A model generated the notes under the pieces. It did not search any database and was not told the DNA's origin. It saw nothing but the letters and a program-made list of their open reading frames with translations. 64,000 nt of DNA from Dioszegia crocea (lineage: Eukaryota > Basidiomycota > Tremellomycetes > Tremellales > Bulleribasidiaceae): the NCBI GenBank assembly GCA_001600615.1, contig BCKK01000001.1, positions 1,775,082 to 1,839,081 of the forward strand, read 5' to 3'. The stretch's first letter is position 1. Each line of letters begins with the position of its first letter. Below are positions 1 through 12,211 of this stretch, one piece after another. The translations under genes and the position numbers were made by a program.

Positions 1-351
1 TCGTTATCGGGAACTCGACTCGACTGCGAGGAGCCTATACGAGTGTATGGACGCATCTCCAGAATGTAGAGGTAAGACTTACAGGGGGACCTTAGGCTCG
101 CCTTCGACACCATCATGGGCGAGTGGCGGGGCGTCGCTCGGGTCAACTTTCGGAGACGGGTAGAAGTTTCCGTCGTTGGCGCGGTACATTCCCGACTCGG
201 GAGCGGCGATGGGGGTCTGGAGCTCGTCAGCACTTTCGATCTCGGAAGTATGGATGGATTGGGAGTTGGGCGAATTCGACGTGTATGTGATTTTGCTGCC
301 AAACGATCATCATGACTCCCGGATTTAGGAGCAGCTTACCTTGCTTTCCAT
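1..351 (-). CDS. Partial hypothetical gene, cut by the window edge
   Basis: One convincing exon runs on the minus strand from about 298 to 83, between an acceptor ending in CAG and a GTAAGT donor (acttac at 77-82). Read in one frame it is open and gives a plausible hydrophilic, Ser/Pro-rich peptide containing EIESADELQTPIAAPESGMY and a PSPKVDPSDAPP stretch. Upstream there is a good GTAAGC donor at about 340 preceded by an in-phase-looking ATG at 351. However, joining that ATG directly gives the wrong phase, so the true start lies elsewhere and the 5' structure is unresolved. The remainder lies outside the window. I do not recognise the family. Confidence 0.35.
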
Positions 352-979
352 CCTGTCGATGTCGTGCGGCGAAGTAGGTGAAATGGGTACGCGTGGATGA
401 TCCTATGGAGAAGGTAATCCTATTACCGATGTTGAAATGGCGATATGAAGGTTGTCAGACTGTGAAGAAGCTGCTGTAGAGGGGTCGTACTCTTGGACAT
501 ACACAACTTTCGGACCCGAGGGGGTTAAGGTTTCGGGAGACTCTTCGCTTCTTCGCCCTCTCCCCTTTCTTTTGGTCGGGTGCCAGCCGAGTAAGATCGC
601 TTAGCTTATTGTGTGAGAAGACCTATCATCCATGCATGTAACGCATGATAAACTGATCATCGCGGCTTGGTATGATTCACCGACCATCACCATCCTCCTC
701 CATGAGGCCTGAATGACCGCCTCATGGAACCTTTTGCTTGTTGCGAAATACTGAGTGGGGGCAATATGGGCGGCAATTCGGGCGTTTGCCCGGTCATAGC
801 CAATAGGCTCCTGGTAGATGCCGGGTTTTCTATAGGATCAGGGTCGGAAGTTGCGCGCGCGCTGGCCAAATTGGTAATCGCTCCCAGATCATATCGGATC
901 GACTTACTCTTCCTACCAATCGGCATGTTGTTGATGATCCGGATACAGTGCCCCACACCTCATCCCCCCTTTCTCCTTT
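352..979. other. Intergenic region, no gene supported
   Basis: About 630 bp between the 5' side of the edge gene and the stop of the TPR-MYND gene. Open frames here (for example plus strand 724-1197) look random and overlap the MYND exon antisense. I see no RNA gene or repeat. It probably holds the promoter of the edge gene and the 3' UTR of the MYND gene. Confidence 0.5.
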
Positions 980-1650
980 CTATACGCCTGATGCCGTCTG
1001 CGACTGCTTCGCTACTGCCGCGGCGCGTCCCCGACAGAGCACCTTATGCCTCGCAGTCCAATCCGCCTTCTGACACGGGACACTGCAATACACCGGAGCG
1101 CGACAAGCTGAGCATCGCTTCAGTGAAGCATAAGGAAATGTCGGTGTTCCATAGCACTAGCCATCAGCGCCTATCTCTTTACGCGCGGATAGTCTAGTCT
1201 CACCTCATGGTTAGAACAAGCGACCTCATCTTTCCCCTCAGCTCTGACCAGCCTCGCCTTCGCCCAATCTCCTTTGCCCTCATACACCTTCCCTAGATTC
1301 TCCCTCGTGACAGCCGCATCAAATCCACCCTGCCTTGGTCCCTCTCTTATCACTCTCGCCCGATTCAGCGCCTCCTCAGCCTCGTCCCACCGACTCAGCG
1401 CAATATAATTCTGGCTGAGCTCATTGAGCGATACAGCAGTCTCTCTGGCATGCAGCCCGTGGTAAGCCACTCGCATTCGGAGAGCTTGGACGTTGAGGTC
1501 GATGGCACCGAGATGATTGCCCGACTCGGCTAGAACGATGGCTTGGTCGGTCAAATCCATTGCATCTGAGTATGCCTCCGCCAAGGCGTTATTTCGCTCC
1601 TCTGTCGAAGCAGTAGCGGGCAAAGGGACAAGGTTGAGGTCGGCGAGCAT
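980..1650 (-). CDS. TPR protein with C-terminal MYND zinc finger
   Basis: Two exons, 1650-1204 and 1156-980, with a 47-nt intron (1157-1203, branch box GCTGATGG). They join in phase to about 207 residues. Residues roughly 15-130 form helical tetratricopeptide-like repeats (AIDLNVQALRMR, ARETAVSLNELSQNYIALSR, ENLGKVYEGKGDWAKA). The last 60 residues form a MYND finger with the usual ligand order: C-x4-C (CSNHEC), then CSAC, YCSVPC, QKADW, and a final H...C pair (HKVLC). MYND domains bind zinc and usually recruit proline-containing partners, so the protein is probably an adaptor. Without splicing the reading frame ends 11 codons after the donor and the finger is lost, so the intron is well supported. 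The specific function is unknown. Confidence 0.8.
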
Positions 1651-2129
1651 TGCAAGGGAAATTTAGCGGTGACTTGGCGATGATGAAATGATGCAAAGCG
1701 CGAATCCGAGAACAGCTGGAAGGAATTGAGGAATGAGTTGTTGGCGCCACGTCATCTGCGGTCTGGGCCTTATCAAACCAAGCAAGAGTAGCGGCACCTC
1801 CTGCAAATCTTTGCGGAAGTTCACCTGACAGCAGTCTCCATGATATTGTGACTGCATGGAGATTCTACAAAGCCACCTGTGGCCACGACAAACATCCAAG
1901 ATTCCCCGTCCTGCCAACGCCCAAGCGCCGCTTCCAACCAGTAACCGGCCCGCGTCTATTTCCCCAAGGAAAGACTCCGGCAGCATACAAAGGACCAAAC
2001 TCCTCCGTGGCCCAACATGCACACCTCCTACAACCATCCCTTCACCTGCTCAGCGATCGAGACTTCAGTCAAAATGACAGTCCACGCTCAGGATCCCCCT
2101 TCCTCGCAAGTGCCCAAGCACTCGCTCGC
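1651..2129. other. Intergenic region between two minus-strand genes
   Basis: About 480 bp from the ATG of the TPR-MYND gene to the stop of the F-box gene. It presumably contains the TPR-MYND promoter. A 124-codon minus ORF (2037-1663) and plus ORFs cover it, but none has protein-like composition or matching splice sites. Nothing else was seen. Confidence 0.5.
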
Positions 2130-3352
2130 TCAACCGGGCGCGCCGCTGCCGCACGCTTGACAGATAGGAGCATCGGCAGAAGCGTGCCAGTTGATCTCAT
2201 CGGCGAAATCGTCGCACCCATCATCGATGACCCATTCCTCCAGGTAAGATCCGATCTCACCCGCGATGGCTCGTTGTTTCTCGGTGGAAATGACCGCGCC
2301 TTCATTAAGCGGGATTCCCGCCTCTTCCGCTAGATCGGTAAGGTGGCGGGCTAGATCTCCTGATGGCGGAGGACCGAGGACGTTGGTCGAAAAGTAGACG
2401 TCGAGTCGGCAGAGGTAGTAGGGATCCTCGATGAGCTCTTCCGTGCGATTACGGCGCATGGCGATTCGGATGAACCCCTTGACAAGGTCGTAGTACGTCT
2501 GGTGCCAAGGGCGGTCCATGGGTATGTCCGAGATCCATCGAATCGGCATGCCAGGCCGAATGGACATTTCATCAATCTTCTCCGAGAAGTGGAGCGTCAT
2601 TGATGGTCGGTTCTCGTTGGGCCGCTTGAGCTCGGCGCATAGCGGCGTCTGGCTCAGCGGCCCAAACGTGTCGCGCACGCAGACGTGCTTGACATCACTG
2701 GCCGCGATGAAGCGGTCCCAATTGACTTTGGCAGCGTCCAGAAGGATGCCACCCTTCTCGCTTTGCCATTCATGGTACCGCTGCCACAGATTGGCAGACT
2801 GGCCGTAGATAGAGGAGATGGCGATGGAGTGAAGACGGGGGAGCAGGGTACGTGGGTTTCCTTTGACGAGCCTGACGCACATTTGCGTCAAGCGCTCGAC
2901 TTCTATGGCGCACCACGCCATGACGTTTGCCTCTGGTAGCGGTCTGACGGACAGATGGGCCCATTTCCATTTGGCGCCCATGAATATGAGGGGATAAGTC
3001 AAGTCGGATAGTTCTTCGGCATACTCGACGTAAATTTCTTCGATGAATGCGATGGATTTGTGGAAGGAAGGAGTGTAGATTTCGGCAAAGACAACGGGGA
3101 GATCGTCGGTGACGATGACTCGATAGAGAAGTGGGGTGCAAATCTCATGGAAGAGCTACGGGGTCAGCGTGTAAATCTCCGATACCACATCAGACTTACC
3201 TTGCAGGTCCTTGCAGCAGAAGCCAGCGCGGGTCTCAACAGATCTCTCCGGTCAGGATGAGAGAGGGGAGCCGGAACAGCTTTGCAGAGATTCTTTAGGA
3301 TGGGTGTCCACACCTCCACGGGAAACACATCTAGTGCTTGGCGGGTTGCCAT
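2130..3352 (-). CDS. F-box-like protein
   Basis: ATG at 3352; one 44-nt intron (3156-3199) joins exon 1 in phase to a long second exon ending at 2130, giving about 392 residues. The N-terminus (DVFPVEVWTPILKNLC then LRPALASAARTCK) has the spacing of an F-box: a short helix with a Pro, a Leu-rich segment, then the small-residue helix leading into the next exon. The rest is a globular, Trp-rich fungal-type region of unknown fold ending in a CxxC (CQAC). By family analogy it would bind Skp1 in an SCF ubiquitin ligase and select substrates through its C-terminal part, but no WD40 or LRR repeat is visible. It shares a 308-bp promoter region with TAD2 on the other strand. Confidence 0.65.
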
Positions 3353-3660
3353 TGTGGTCGATGCTGCAAATGAGAGTTTGCTGCTCGAGCTTGTTCGCTT
3401 CCCTTTGGGCCTCTCAAGAATACAGTCGAGGGTACCCCTGATAGAGAAAGTAATATGGTCAACTCGAGCGTGAATCGAGCGGGAAGAATGGGTTGTAAAT
3501 GGGTGTCACCTGGAGGAAATATAAAGTTTTCCAAGGCTTGTGCGTGCACGTGACTCAGGTCAAACGACCCAAAAATATTTTTGGATGTTGTCGGATTGAT
3601 GCTGATTGACATCTAGCCCTGATAGTGTCCCATCAACACCATAGTCCGCTCAGACCAGTC
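3353..3660. promoter_or_regulatory. Divergent promoter, F-box gene / TAD2
   Basis: About 308 bp separate two genes transcribed away from each other, so both promoters must lie here. I see no clear TATA box or named operator. Confidence 0.45.
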
Positions 3661-4631
<971 letters not shown>

Positions 4632-4685
4632 CATGTCACCTATGGATGTAGCAGTACAACAACCTGTCAAGTCAGCCTTTGTCCT

Positions 4686-7600
4686 TTATGGTGTGCTCAC
4701 ATCTTCTTTGAACAGCTTGACGATCCAATCAATCTCCCTCATCCTCAATCCGGTCTTATAGCAGATCTCGTCAAAGCTCGTGGCGCCGTCAAAGTACTGC
4801 ACACATAGATCGAATTTGCTCGCCCAGACCTCGTCCGCCCCTTCGCGTATCACCCTCAACCACCTCATCTCCTCTTTCACCGCCCTCGCCGGCCGTAAGA
4901 TGAAAGTGCCCTCAAAATTCGGCACATCGGCCGGTTCAGGCTCCTTCAATTCCATCGAAAAACTCATCGATTCGAGCCTTTCGATATCAGAGCGGAACCC
5001 CTCGACCTCCCCGACGTCTGAATCGAGCTCCAGTTCGGGATCATAGTCCATGAATGACAGACCGAGGTCGGGAAAGCTGGAAGTACGGGTCGCTGGGGTA
5101 CTCCCACCGCCTGATCGTCGAGCAGGATTGTGAGACTCAACTCCGGTTCCGGACTGAGTGTTGTTCATAGGGTCAGCCCTATCCGCTCTTGGCGTAATGA
5201 GATCGACCTCATCTCCTCCCGAGGTAGAAGTGGCGGAACTGCCTCCCCGGCTCCGAAGCGACCCCCTACTTCTCACACGACTAGCAACCCATCTCGATCT
5301 TCGCCGTTTCCATAGCCGTTTCCAAGCGATGACCTTCACCTCCGCTCTTGCCCAGATCCGGACATAAGTATGGATTTGGATGACAAGGTCGTGCTTAAGC
5401 AGCCAGATCAGGGAGTCGAGATAGACCTGACGGGAAGGAGGATCAGGATCGGCTTCCGAGGGAGTGGCCACCATATCTCGGAAAGGCTTGGGCGCGGCGG
5501 ATATTTGGGAGAGGTACACAGGTAGCAAAGGGAGCATGGGGAATTTGCGGGAGAAATAGGTCGTGTAATCTTCGAGAGTAACGCTACTGTCAGCGCTGCT
5601 TTGCTAGACAGACTTACCTGTGCTCGACGATTGTCGAGAGCATGACCAGCGTCCGGAGTCGGATATTGATCACATCGATCAGGATGGCCTTTTTGTTCTG
5701 AACGAGTTCTCGCGCCAGAGGCATAACTATCCCGTCGAGGTCGAACCGGAGGGTGTGCGCAATATCTGCCAGTCTGTACTGATCAGCACACCCACAATGA
5801 GACAAAAACAACTCACGGTTTAGATACGTCGCAAGCCTCGATGAGAGCCTGCATCAAATTGCTCTCATCCTCCTCCGCTTGCTCTTCCTTCGAGCCACGC
5901 CTACTACCGCCTCCATAACCCGTTTCCACATTGCCCTCCCACGCATTCCCCAACTTGGTAGACGGCGTCCAGGTCGCCAGCCCGACGACAGCGGCAGCTA
6001 CTTCCCTCGCCCGCTCTTTCGTATGATTGTCAACAAGCAGTAACGTCTGCCAAGGCTCCACCCGAATCTCCTTTCCGCCATGATGATCCCCAGAGTCTGA
6101 AGACGCCTCGGACTCTATATCGTATTCGGCGCCATGGGCATGTCCTCCTGAGCCCCAATGGGCCCATGACTCGTCCGATACGCCAGTACGCGGTGAAAGC
6201 ACCATGCTGATAGGCAAGTCCGAGAGCGAAACCGTGATCGTCGAGGGTAGGTGTGTGTATAATGGGTTCACGGGGGCCGTACGGAATTTCCATAGATTGT
6301 AGGAGAGATCCTGTAGTGCGCGTTCGAGTGGGTTTCCGCGATACATCGACAAGCAACATTTCTCAACTGACACACCTGGACTACATCAGCTCACTCATGC
6401 TTGTATCGTCGAAAGACTCACCCTCCGCCATAGACCTTTCTCTAGCTTTGGCCATCTCCCAACTCTCCCTCGCCACCCAATTATCCTTGACCTGAAGCGC
6501 ATACGCCGCTGCAGTCCACTTGAATGCAATTTCGCGATAGATCTCCTCGAAGCCCTCGCTAGGGGCTATATGGTCCGTCCCACCCGACGCGGCCGTCTTA
6601 GGATCCGGCTTATCGATAATGAGGACCATGTGGAACATGTTGAGAGATGGGCACTCCTCTTCATCCTCTTTCCCGGATTTCCCATTTTGTTTACCCTGCG
6701 GCGAGACAGCCAGCGGATCCCTCTTGCCATCCGCTAAATCAGAGAGCGAATTCCCCTCTGATCCAGATCCTTCCGTTACTGTTCGCAGCATGCTGTGGCC
6801 CACGGCCTCACGCCGCCTACCCCTGCGTTCCCCATCCTCTCCTCCGCGCCTAGTCGACACATCTTGCCCTCCTGCTTCTTTCGGGAAACCCCACTTCCCG
6901 TCTGGACCAATAGTAACCGGATGACCGATGAATACCAGCTCGTCAACGCACAGCTCGAACTTCCGGTTACATGCCGCCTGAGGCGGGGTCAACATGTCGC
7001 TGAGAAAGTCCAGCGAGTAGCCTAGGGCATAGCTGTACTGGCTTTCGATCGAAGCGTCATACTTCACGCCCGATGCGGCGTGGTTCTGCCCTGCACCAGC
7101 ACCAGCAATTATGGCGTTGGCATTGCTATTCCGTCCGGGCTCGCCCTTCCGCGGTGAGGTCCTGTCCGTACCGTCTGCGCCTCGAGCATTGGTGATTGTG
7201 TTGGACCTTGTTGAGTCGATATATCGCAGGGCCTCGTCGTTGATATATTGTGGATTGATCACTTCCTCTTCTATTCTTTTCCCAGATAATGGCACCCTGC
7301 TAGGTCCCAGACCCATGTAATACAGGCCCTCGTCCCCTCCGTCCGACTCATCAGAGTCTTCCCACTCCTCATCCTCCTCTCGCCTTCCCCAATCTACCAG
7401 ATCGCCCCGACTGATCCTGGACCCCATCTGATCCTGCCCAGATCCAGCATCTGAGCTGGCCCCAAATGGCCGTCCGAGCCGATTCGACCGTGTGGCCGAG
7501 GATGCCTCTCCAGCTGATGCCGCGCTGGATTTGCGGGTATCAGTGTACGTAGCCGTCGAGCTGTCAGGGAAGAGCTTTCGTCGAGATACGTCCCCGAAGA

Positions 7601-7748
7601 CATTGTCACGAGCTGTGTAGGTCGACGAAGGGTAGATGGGCTGGGACAGACGCGGGTAGGGAGACAGGGGGTCGGGCGGGTATCGAAAGACATTCCTGCC
7701 TCGAGATGTCGAGGTCACGAAGAGAATGCCGAGGATGTTTTCGGCCAT
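4686..7748 (-). CDS. NPR3: Nitrogen permease regulator 3 (GATOR1/SEACIT subunit)
   Basis: Four exons (7748-6422, 6375-5817, 5773-5618, 5586-4686) sum to 2943 nt, i.e. 980 residues, all in phase. The start MAENILGILFVTSTSRGR followed by FRYPPDP is the hallmark of Npr3/NPRL3. Further family features are the long exon-1 insertion of acidic/Ser-rich sequence, the KFELCVDELVFIGHPV strand, and the C-terminal winged-helix-like segment (GATSFDEICYKTGLRMREIDW). Npr3 with Npr2 and Iml1 forms a Rag-GTPase GAP complex at the vacuole that shuts off TORC1 on amino-acid starvation. The third intron is only 31 nt (5587-5617). Exon 1 splices at GAG-G|gtgagt; without that splice the frame terminates at once. 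Confidence 0.93.
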
Positions 7749-8011
7749 GGCGTTGATGTTATCTGAGGTAGTTTGGCATTGATCCTGGCTCCATTGGGGT
7801 CTGTAGAGCGACCTGAAGTCGATGGATGGATGATGAATAAATGCGAGGATGTTTCGGACTTCAACCGAGACTCGATCAGCAAGTCAGTCTCATCAACATC
7901 TTACATCCCTGCACTCAACTTCACCCAGATCCCAAGCTCTAGGACTATATAGCTACACCGTCGTACAGTAACGGTTGCCCAACGTTGCTTACAAAGCGAG
8001 GACGCGTCCCA

Positions 8012-8745
8012 ATGCGCCTCACCACAGCCCCCAACCCGACCCTGGCTGTCCCATCACATACCTACTATCCCTATCCCCTCACTTCCCGCCTCAAGACACA
8101 TTCAGCGATCCTCAATCCCCTATCTCCACATGCCTATGGGCACAAGGATCAACCCCAATCCGATGTCGAGTCATCTCAGGGTGGACCCGGACCCTCCTCA
8201 GCCTCACATGCGGAGCAGAGAGACAGACATCGACGCGCCTTGAAACGCGCCGAGGCGAGGGCATTGGCAGGGAAACGGCCGGCGGGGGTTGAATTGGGCA
8301 AAGAAGGAGAAGAGATGAGTGAAGAAGAGCGTGTGATGGAGGATGACCGAGTACGTCTCTGCTCTCCCTTCTATATGGGCTATGGGCCAGCTCGGGCTGA
8401 TTTGACCAGGACAACCTCAATCTCTTTGGACATCGCTTCTTACTGCCCTACGGACGGCGACAGACGCAATCTGAATTGGACGCAGCACCTGTATGTCCTC
8501 CTCTGTACACTCTCTAAGAATATTGCTGATGCCGCTCTCAGGCATCACCCACTCCTTCACAAGAGCAGAATGACAGGATGCAGGAGGATCCTCAAGGCGG
8601 TGCGGCGGGTGGGACTACAGGTGCGATGCCTGCGTCCGATGGCATGGAGATTGGGGAGGAAGAGTCGGGCGAAGAAGTGGATCTTGACGCGAGTGTGGAG
8701 GACATGGATGGGGATGAGAGCGGGATGATCAGTGCCGACGAGTAG
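8012..8745 (+). CDS. Small acidic protein, possible APC15/Mnd2-like subunit
   Basis: Three exons (8012-8350, 8410-8490, 8542-8745) join to 207 residues. The N-terminal 60 residues are Pro/Tyr-rich (HTYYPYPL), then comes a basic Ala/Arg helix (RRALKRAEARALAGKR). Next is a short conserved-looking core LNLFGHRFLLPYGRRQTQSE, largely in the small middle exon, and then a strongly acidic tail (EEESGEEVDLDASVEDMDG). The order of a short hydrophobic motif followed by an acidic tail resembles anaphase-promoting complex subunit 15 (Apc15/Mnd2). I base that only on general layout and a weak likeness to fungal Apc15, so the name is a hypothesis. It may simply be an uncharacterised protein. The start ATG at 8012 is the first ATG of the frame. 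Confidence 0.6.
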
Positions 8746-8874
8746 AGAGCTTGGGCAATGGATGGTACAGTAGATCCCAGTCCCGCCAATTTTATGGATA
8801 GACGATGACATGATCATCACAGACTCAACATGTGTCTAACGCGCCCCACCCTTATCCCTTAAAAAGGCAAAGCC

Positions 8875-11800
8875 TCACTTGGCGTACCAGAATTCCATGC
8901 TAGGAGGCGCTGCTGATGTCAGCCTCAGAAACGCACACGGTCAGTGCCAGCTTACCTTGTCCCCAAGCCACTTTGTCCGGCAGCTCCACCCCATCACCAG
9001 TGATATCCAATAATCGCACCTTGAGCGCAATCTCCGTCAACACCTGATTCGCATTAGCTACTCAGCCATCAATGGAGGCAGTGCAATCTTACCTTGACAT
9101 AAACTCCACTTTCCAAACTTCTCATACCCCCTTCTCCTCTCAATACCCTAACTCCGTCTACCCACTCTGAGAATTGGGCAGAATGTACCGCGTCCAGATC
9201 TAAAAGGCTCATTTCTGGACCAGAGAGGAACGAGAATGAAAGCTTGGAAGGCGTGCCCTGCGAGCGGGAGTTGACGGCAGTGGACGTGCCGGCCTGGACA
9301 GAGGTGATGTTGCTTATCTCGACTGAAGTTTGTTAGCACATTTCTGACCGCGACCGGTGGCCAAACTCACTCCTTTCTCTCAAAGAGTCATAAGTCGGGT
9401 TCGTCCCGGGCCGAGAAGGGAAATCGCCCCAGGCGAGGGTTTTACGATTCGCCGACTGAGCTATCAGTTCCACGCAATATCTTAATGCCATGCGAAATGT
9501 GGCTTACTAGACGAACGAATCTTAGAGGCCTGGCAGTGTTCGGCTTGGATGTGGCATGAACGCGATCCAACAACAGAGTTGCAGCATTGAACCACGCTCC
9601 TTGGAGCATACAACCAATCCTGCTTGATCAGCTTCGTACTCACAAGTCAGGGAAGGGCATACCGCTGATCAGACACAACCTCGTATGCTTCCCGTCCTAA
9701 CGTTTCCCTTAATCCCCTAACGCCCTCCTTCGCCATCATCCCATCCTCCTTCTCTAGCATCTCCATCTGTCGCTCCCTGATGATTGTGTAGTCACTCTCC
9801 AGTAAATCCTGCTCGAGGCTCAACCACGTCGCTTGTTGTTCATTCGCAAGCGAGAAGAAAATCTGGGAACGGACGAGATTCGACAGGCGGGAAAAGTCCA
9901 ATGCTCGAGATTCTGATTCAATCCACATTCTGGAGTTCGTTAGAAAAAGCCTTTCATTTGAGTCTGTGAATGTGTCTTACCGTAAGAAGAAGGTCATGGC
10001 GATGTGATGTAGGCGTGGGAAGTGGAGTAGGAACATCTGGAAATGGGCTGGGTGGACATGTCCCGCTTGAGACACTTTGTAGTGCTCGCACAGGATCTTG
10101 ACGCATTCGGTACTAGTGGATCAGCGAGGGGTCAAGAATCAAGAGGTCGGTCTGCATACCTCGCTTGCCCGATTGGACATCTCTTGTCGGATGATTTGGC
10201 CTGTTGCTCGTTCACGATCTGGCAGGATGAGCTATAACGCATTTGCTCCCAACCACAGCTGAATAGACCTACATTACCAAAATTTTCTTCATGGGTAGCA
10301 TACCAGTGCTGGTCGATCAGCTGGCTCTCCTCTTAGTCTCCCATAAGAACAACTTACAAGACACTCCAGGCCCAACTCCCCTACGTCCCTGAACAATCCT
10401 CCCTCGCCCTCGCCTCCCCTCTCCCCATCCCCTTCCTCGCCCAATCCCAACCGCTTCCATCCCGACATATCTCTCATTCCCGAACCGAATCCCGCGAGAG
10501 CCCAGACTTCGCTCAACATCTTTTGATGAAGCGGATTCCGACTTGGCCGGACTTGTGTAAGCCGCTTTCGGTGGAGGCAGGACGTCCAGCGGGCTTGAAA
10601 GTTTAGGATCTGGGGCTCGACAGCATTGGTTGTGCTGGTTTGCATGAGGCGCTGGAGTGTTAGATTTGCCCATCGCACCAGTATTGATCACTTACTGAGA
10701 CGTATTTCCTCAGTGCAATATGCTCCATCAGGGAGATCAAAGCAGGGTAGGATGGGGAGCTATAGTGGTCTGCCGAGCGATAGCAGGCATTGATGAGACC
10801 GAGACTAGGGTGTCAGCATGAGCCCCTGTGCAAGGTTTATCCCATGATACCCACGTCAAAGCGACCAACTCCAAGTCGCCGGTCCCCTCTAACCGCTTCA
10901 CGACAATCCTCCACAATCTCTCCATTTCATTGCCCTCCCCCTCCAGGCTCGCGCCGACACCCTCCATCCTTCTCCAAAGCGCATCGAACCCAAACCTATT
11001 GTCCACTTCGGTTCCGCCGCCGACGCCGACATCGTCGGCCCTTTCTTTCCCCTTGGACCGCCGTTTAACAGCAACGGGAGTCTTGAAGCCGTCTGTTGCC
11101 GGTGCTGCAGTCTGTAAGTGCGGCGATGAAATGACGAATTTGCGGACTATGGCAGTGGCGGGTCGGAGTACATTTGGCTGGGCGGTCGTTGAGCAGAGGA
11201 TGGTCAGGATTCGGTCGATCAAGGGCGGTTCAATGTCTGTCCAACCTGCCTCGAACTCGAGAAGTCCTCTTATGCCTTGTAGGGCATACTAAACGATCAG
11301 CTCAGAACGGTGTGAGCAGACTCTACGCTCAGGGTCACACTCACGGCTAGACTATTCCCGGCCAGACCGCTCTCGCCTTCCATAAGCTTGACGAGCATTT
11401 TGACACCTCCCTTGATCATGAAATCCACCACAAAGTCCTCCTCCTTAATGTACTTTTGCAAGTTGAACAAAGCCAACTTGAGTGATATCCCATCTCGTGC
11501 GTGCCCATCCGCACTGTGATTGACTGACGACTGATCAACGCTCGGTTGACGACGATGGGGACTGGCAGGTTGAGCGAGGTAGATTTTGAAAGAGGTGATC
11601 ACAGCGAGAGCCTCGGTAGTGGGTGACGGTGCAAGCCTGTACTTGTGAGCACTCTGGAAGAGCGACGACTCACTTCAGTATCTCTCCTTTGGCGACTTTG
11701 CCGCTCAGTTGAGACTGGGTCACCAAGTGGTCACCCTCGTCCCGGAGGCAAAGGGTGATGTGGTGCTCGCTCGCCTCGAATGACTGTGCCATAATTTCCA

Positions 11801-12031
11801 CGATATATGCCAGTCGCTGAGGTGGTCAGCTGCTCAGCGTCGCAATTTCTAGAGTATCTCGGGGATTGGCACATACAGCGTTGGGATCTATACGAGCTGG
11901 AATCTTTCGTCCTGGCTAAATCAGCCACTTTCATCGGCCCAAACAGGGCAACGCCTACCTTTGTATGTGACGATATTAGTCGGTACAGCCTTGGTAGACT
12001 TTGGAGTGGCGTGCGTGTCCCTGGACGACAT
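8875..12031 (-). CDS. LMO1: ELMO/CED-12 family protein (Lmo1-like)
   Basis: A multi-exon gene with about 12 exons. The first are 12031-11959, 11911-11877, 11816-11674, 11636-11345 and 11288 onward; the stop is at 8875. The order is an N-terminal armadillo/DUF3361-like helical region (SLKLALFNLQKYIKEEDFV), an ELMO-type helical domain (RLSNLVRSQIFF, REAYEVVSDQR), a PH-like domain (RKTLAWGDFPSRPGTNPTYD) and the diagnostic tail EIALKVRLLDITGDGVELPD followed by a Pro-Pro motif. ELMO proteins pair with DOCK-type exchange factors to activate Rac-like GTPases in actin control; the yeast homologue is Lmo1. One junction near 10106-10160 does not stay in phase with canonical sites (see findings). Domain boundaries are approximate. 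Confidence 0.85.
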
Positions 12032-12211
12032 CTTGCAGGTAGTATCAGCGGGTGGTGATTGAAAGGCAGATACAAAGGCAAGATCAGATGAGACATTCGT
12101 TGGACTTGGATATTCATTCAGGCACCGGCTTGTTGTTGTCGCCTACCCATATCTCACCTCTATCATTCTTTTGCCGATAGCTACCCATGCCTAGATAGTC
12201 CAAAGAGATCT
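12032..12211. promoter_or_regulatory. Divergent promoter, LMO1 / BTN1
   Basis: Only 180 bp lie between the two start codons, so this is a compact bidirectional promoter. No TATA box is evident. Confidence 0.45.

Noticed and set aside
724..1197. 157-codon ORF on the plus strand
   Set aside because: It overlaps the MYND exon antisense, has no protein-like composition and no splice signals. It is a by-product of GC-rich coding DNA on the other strand.
1663..2037. 124-codon ORF on the minus strand between two genes
   Set aside because: Composition is not protein-like and no intron connects it to the TPR-MYND gene. I treat the region as intergenic.
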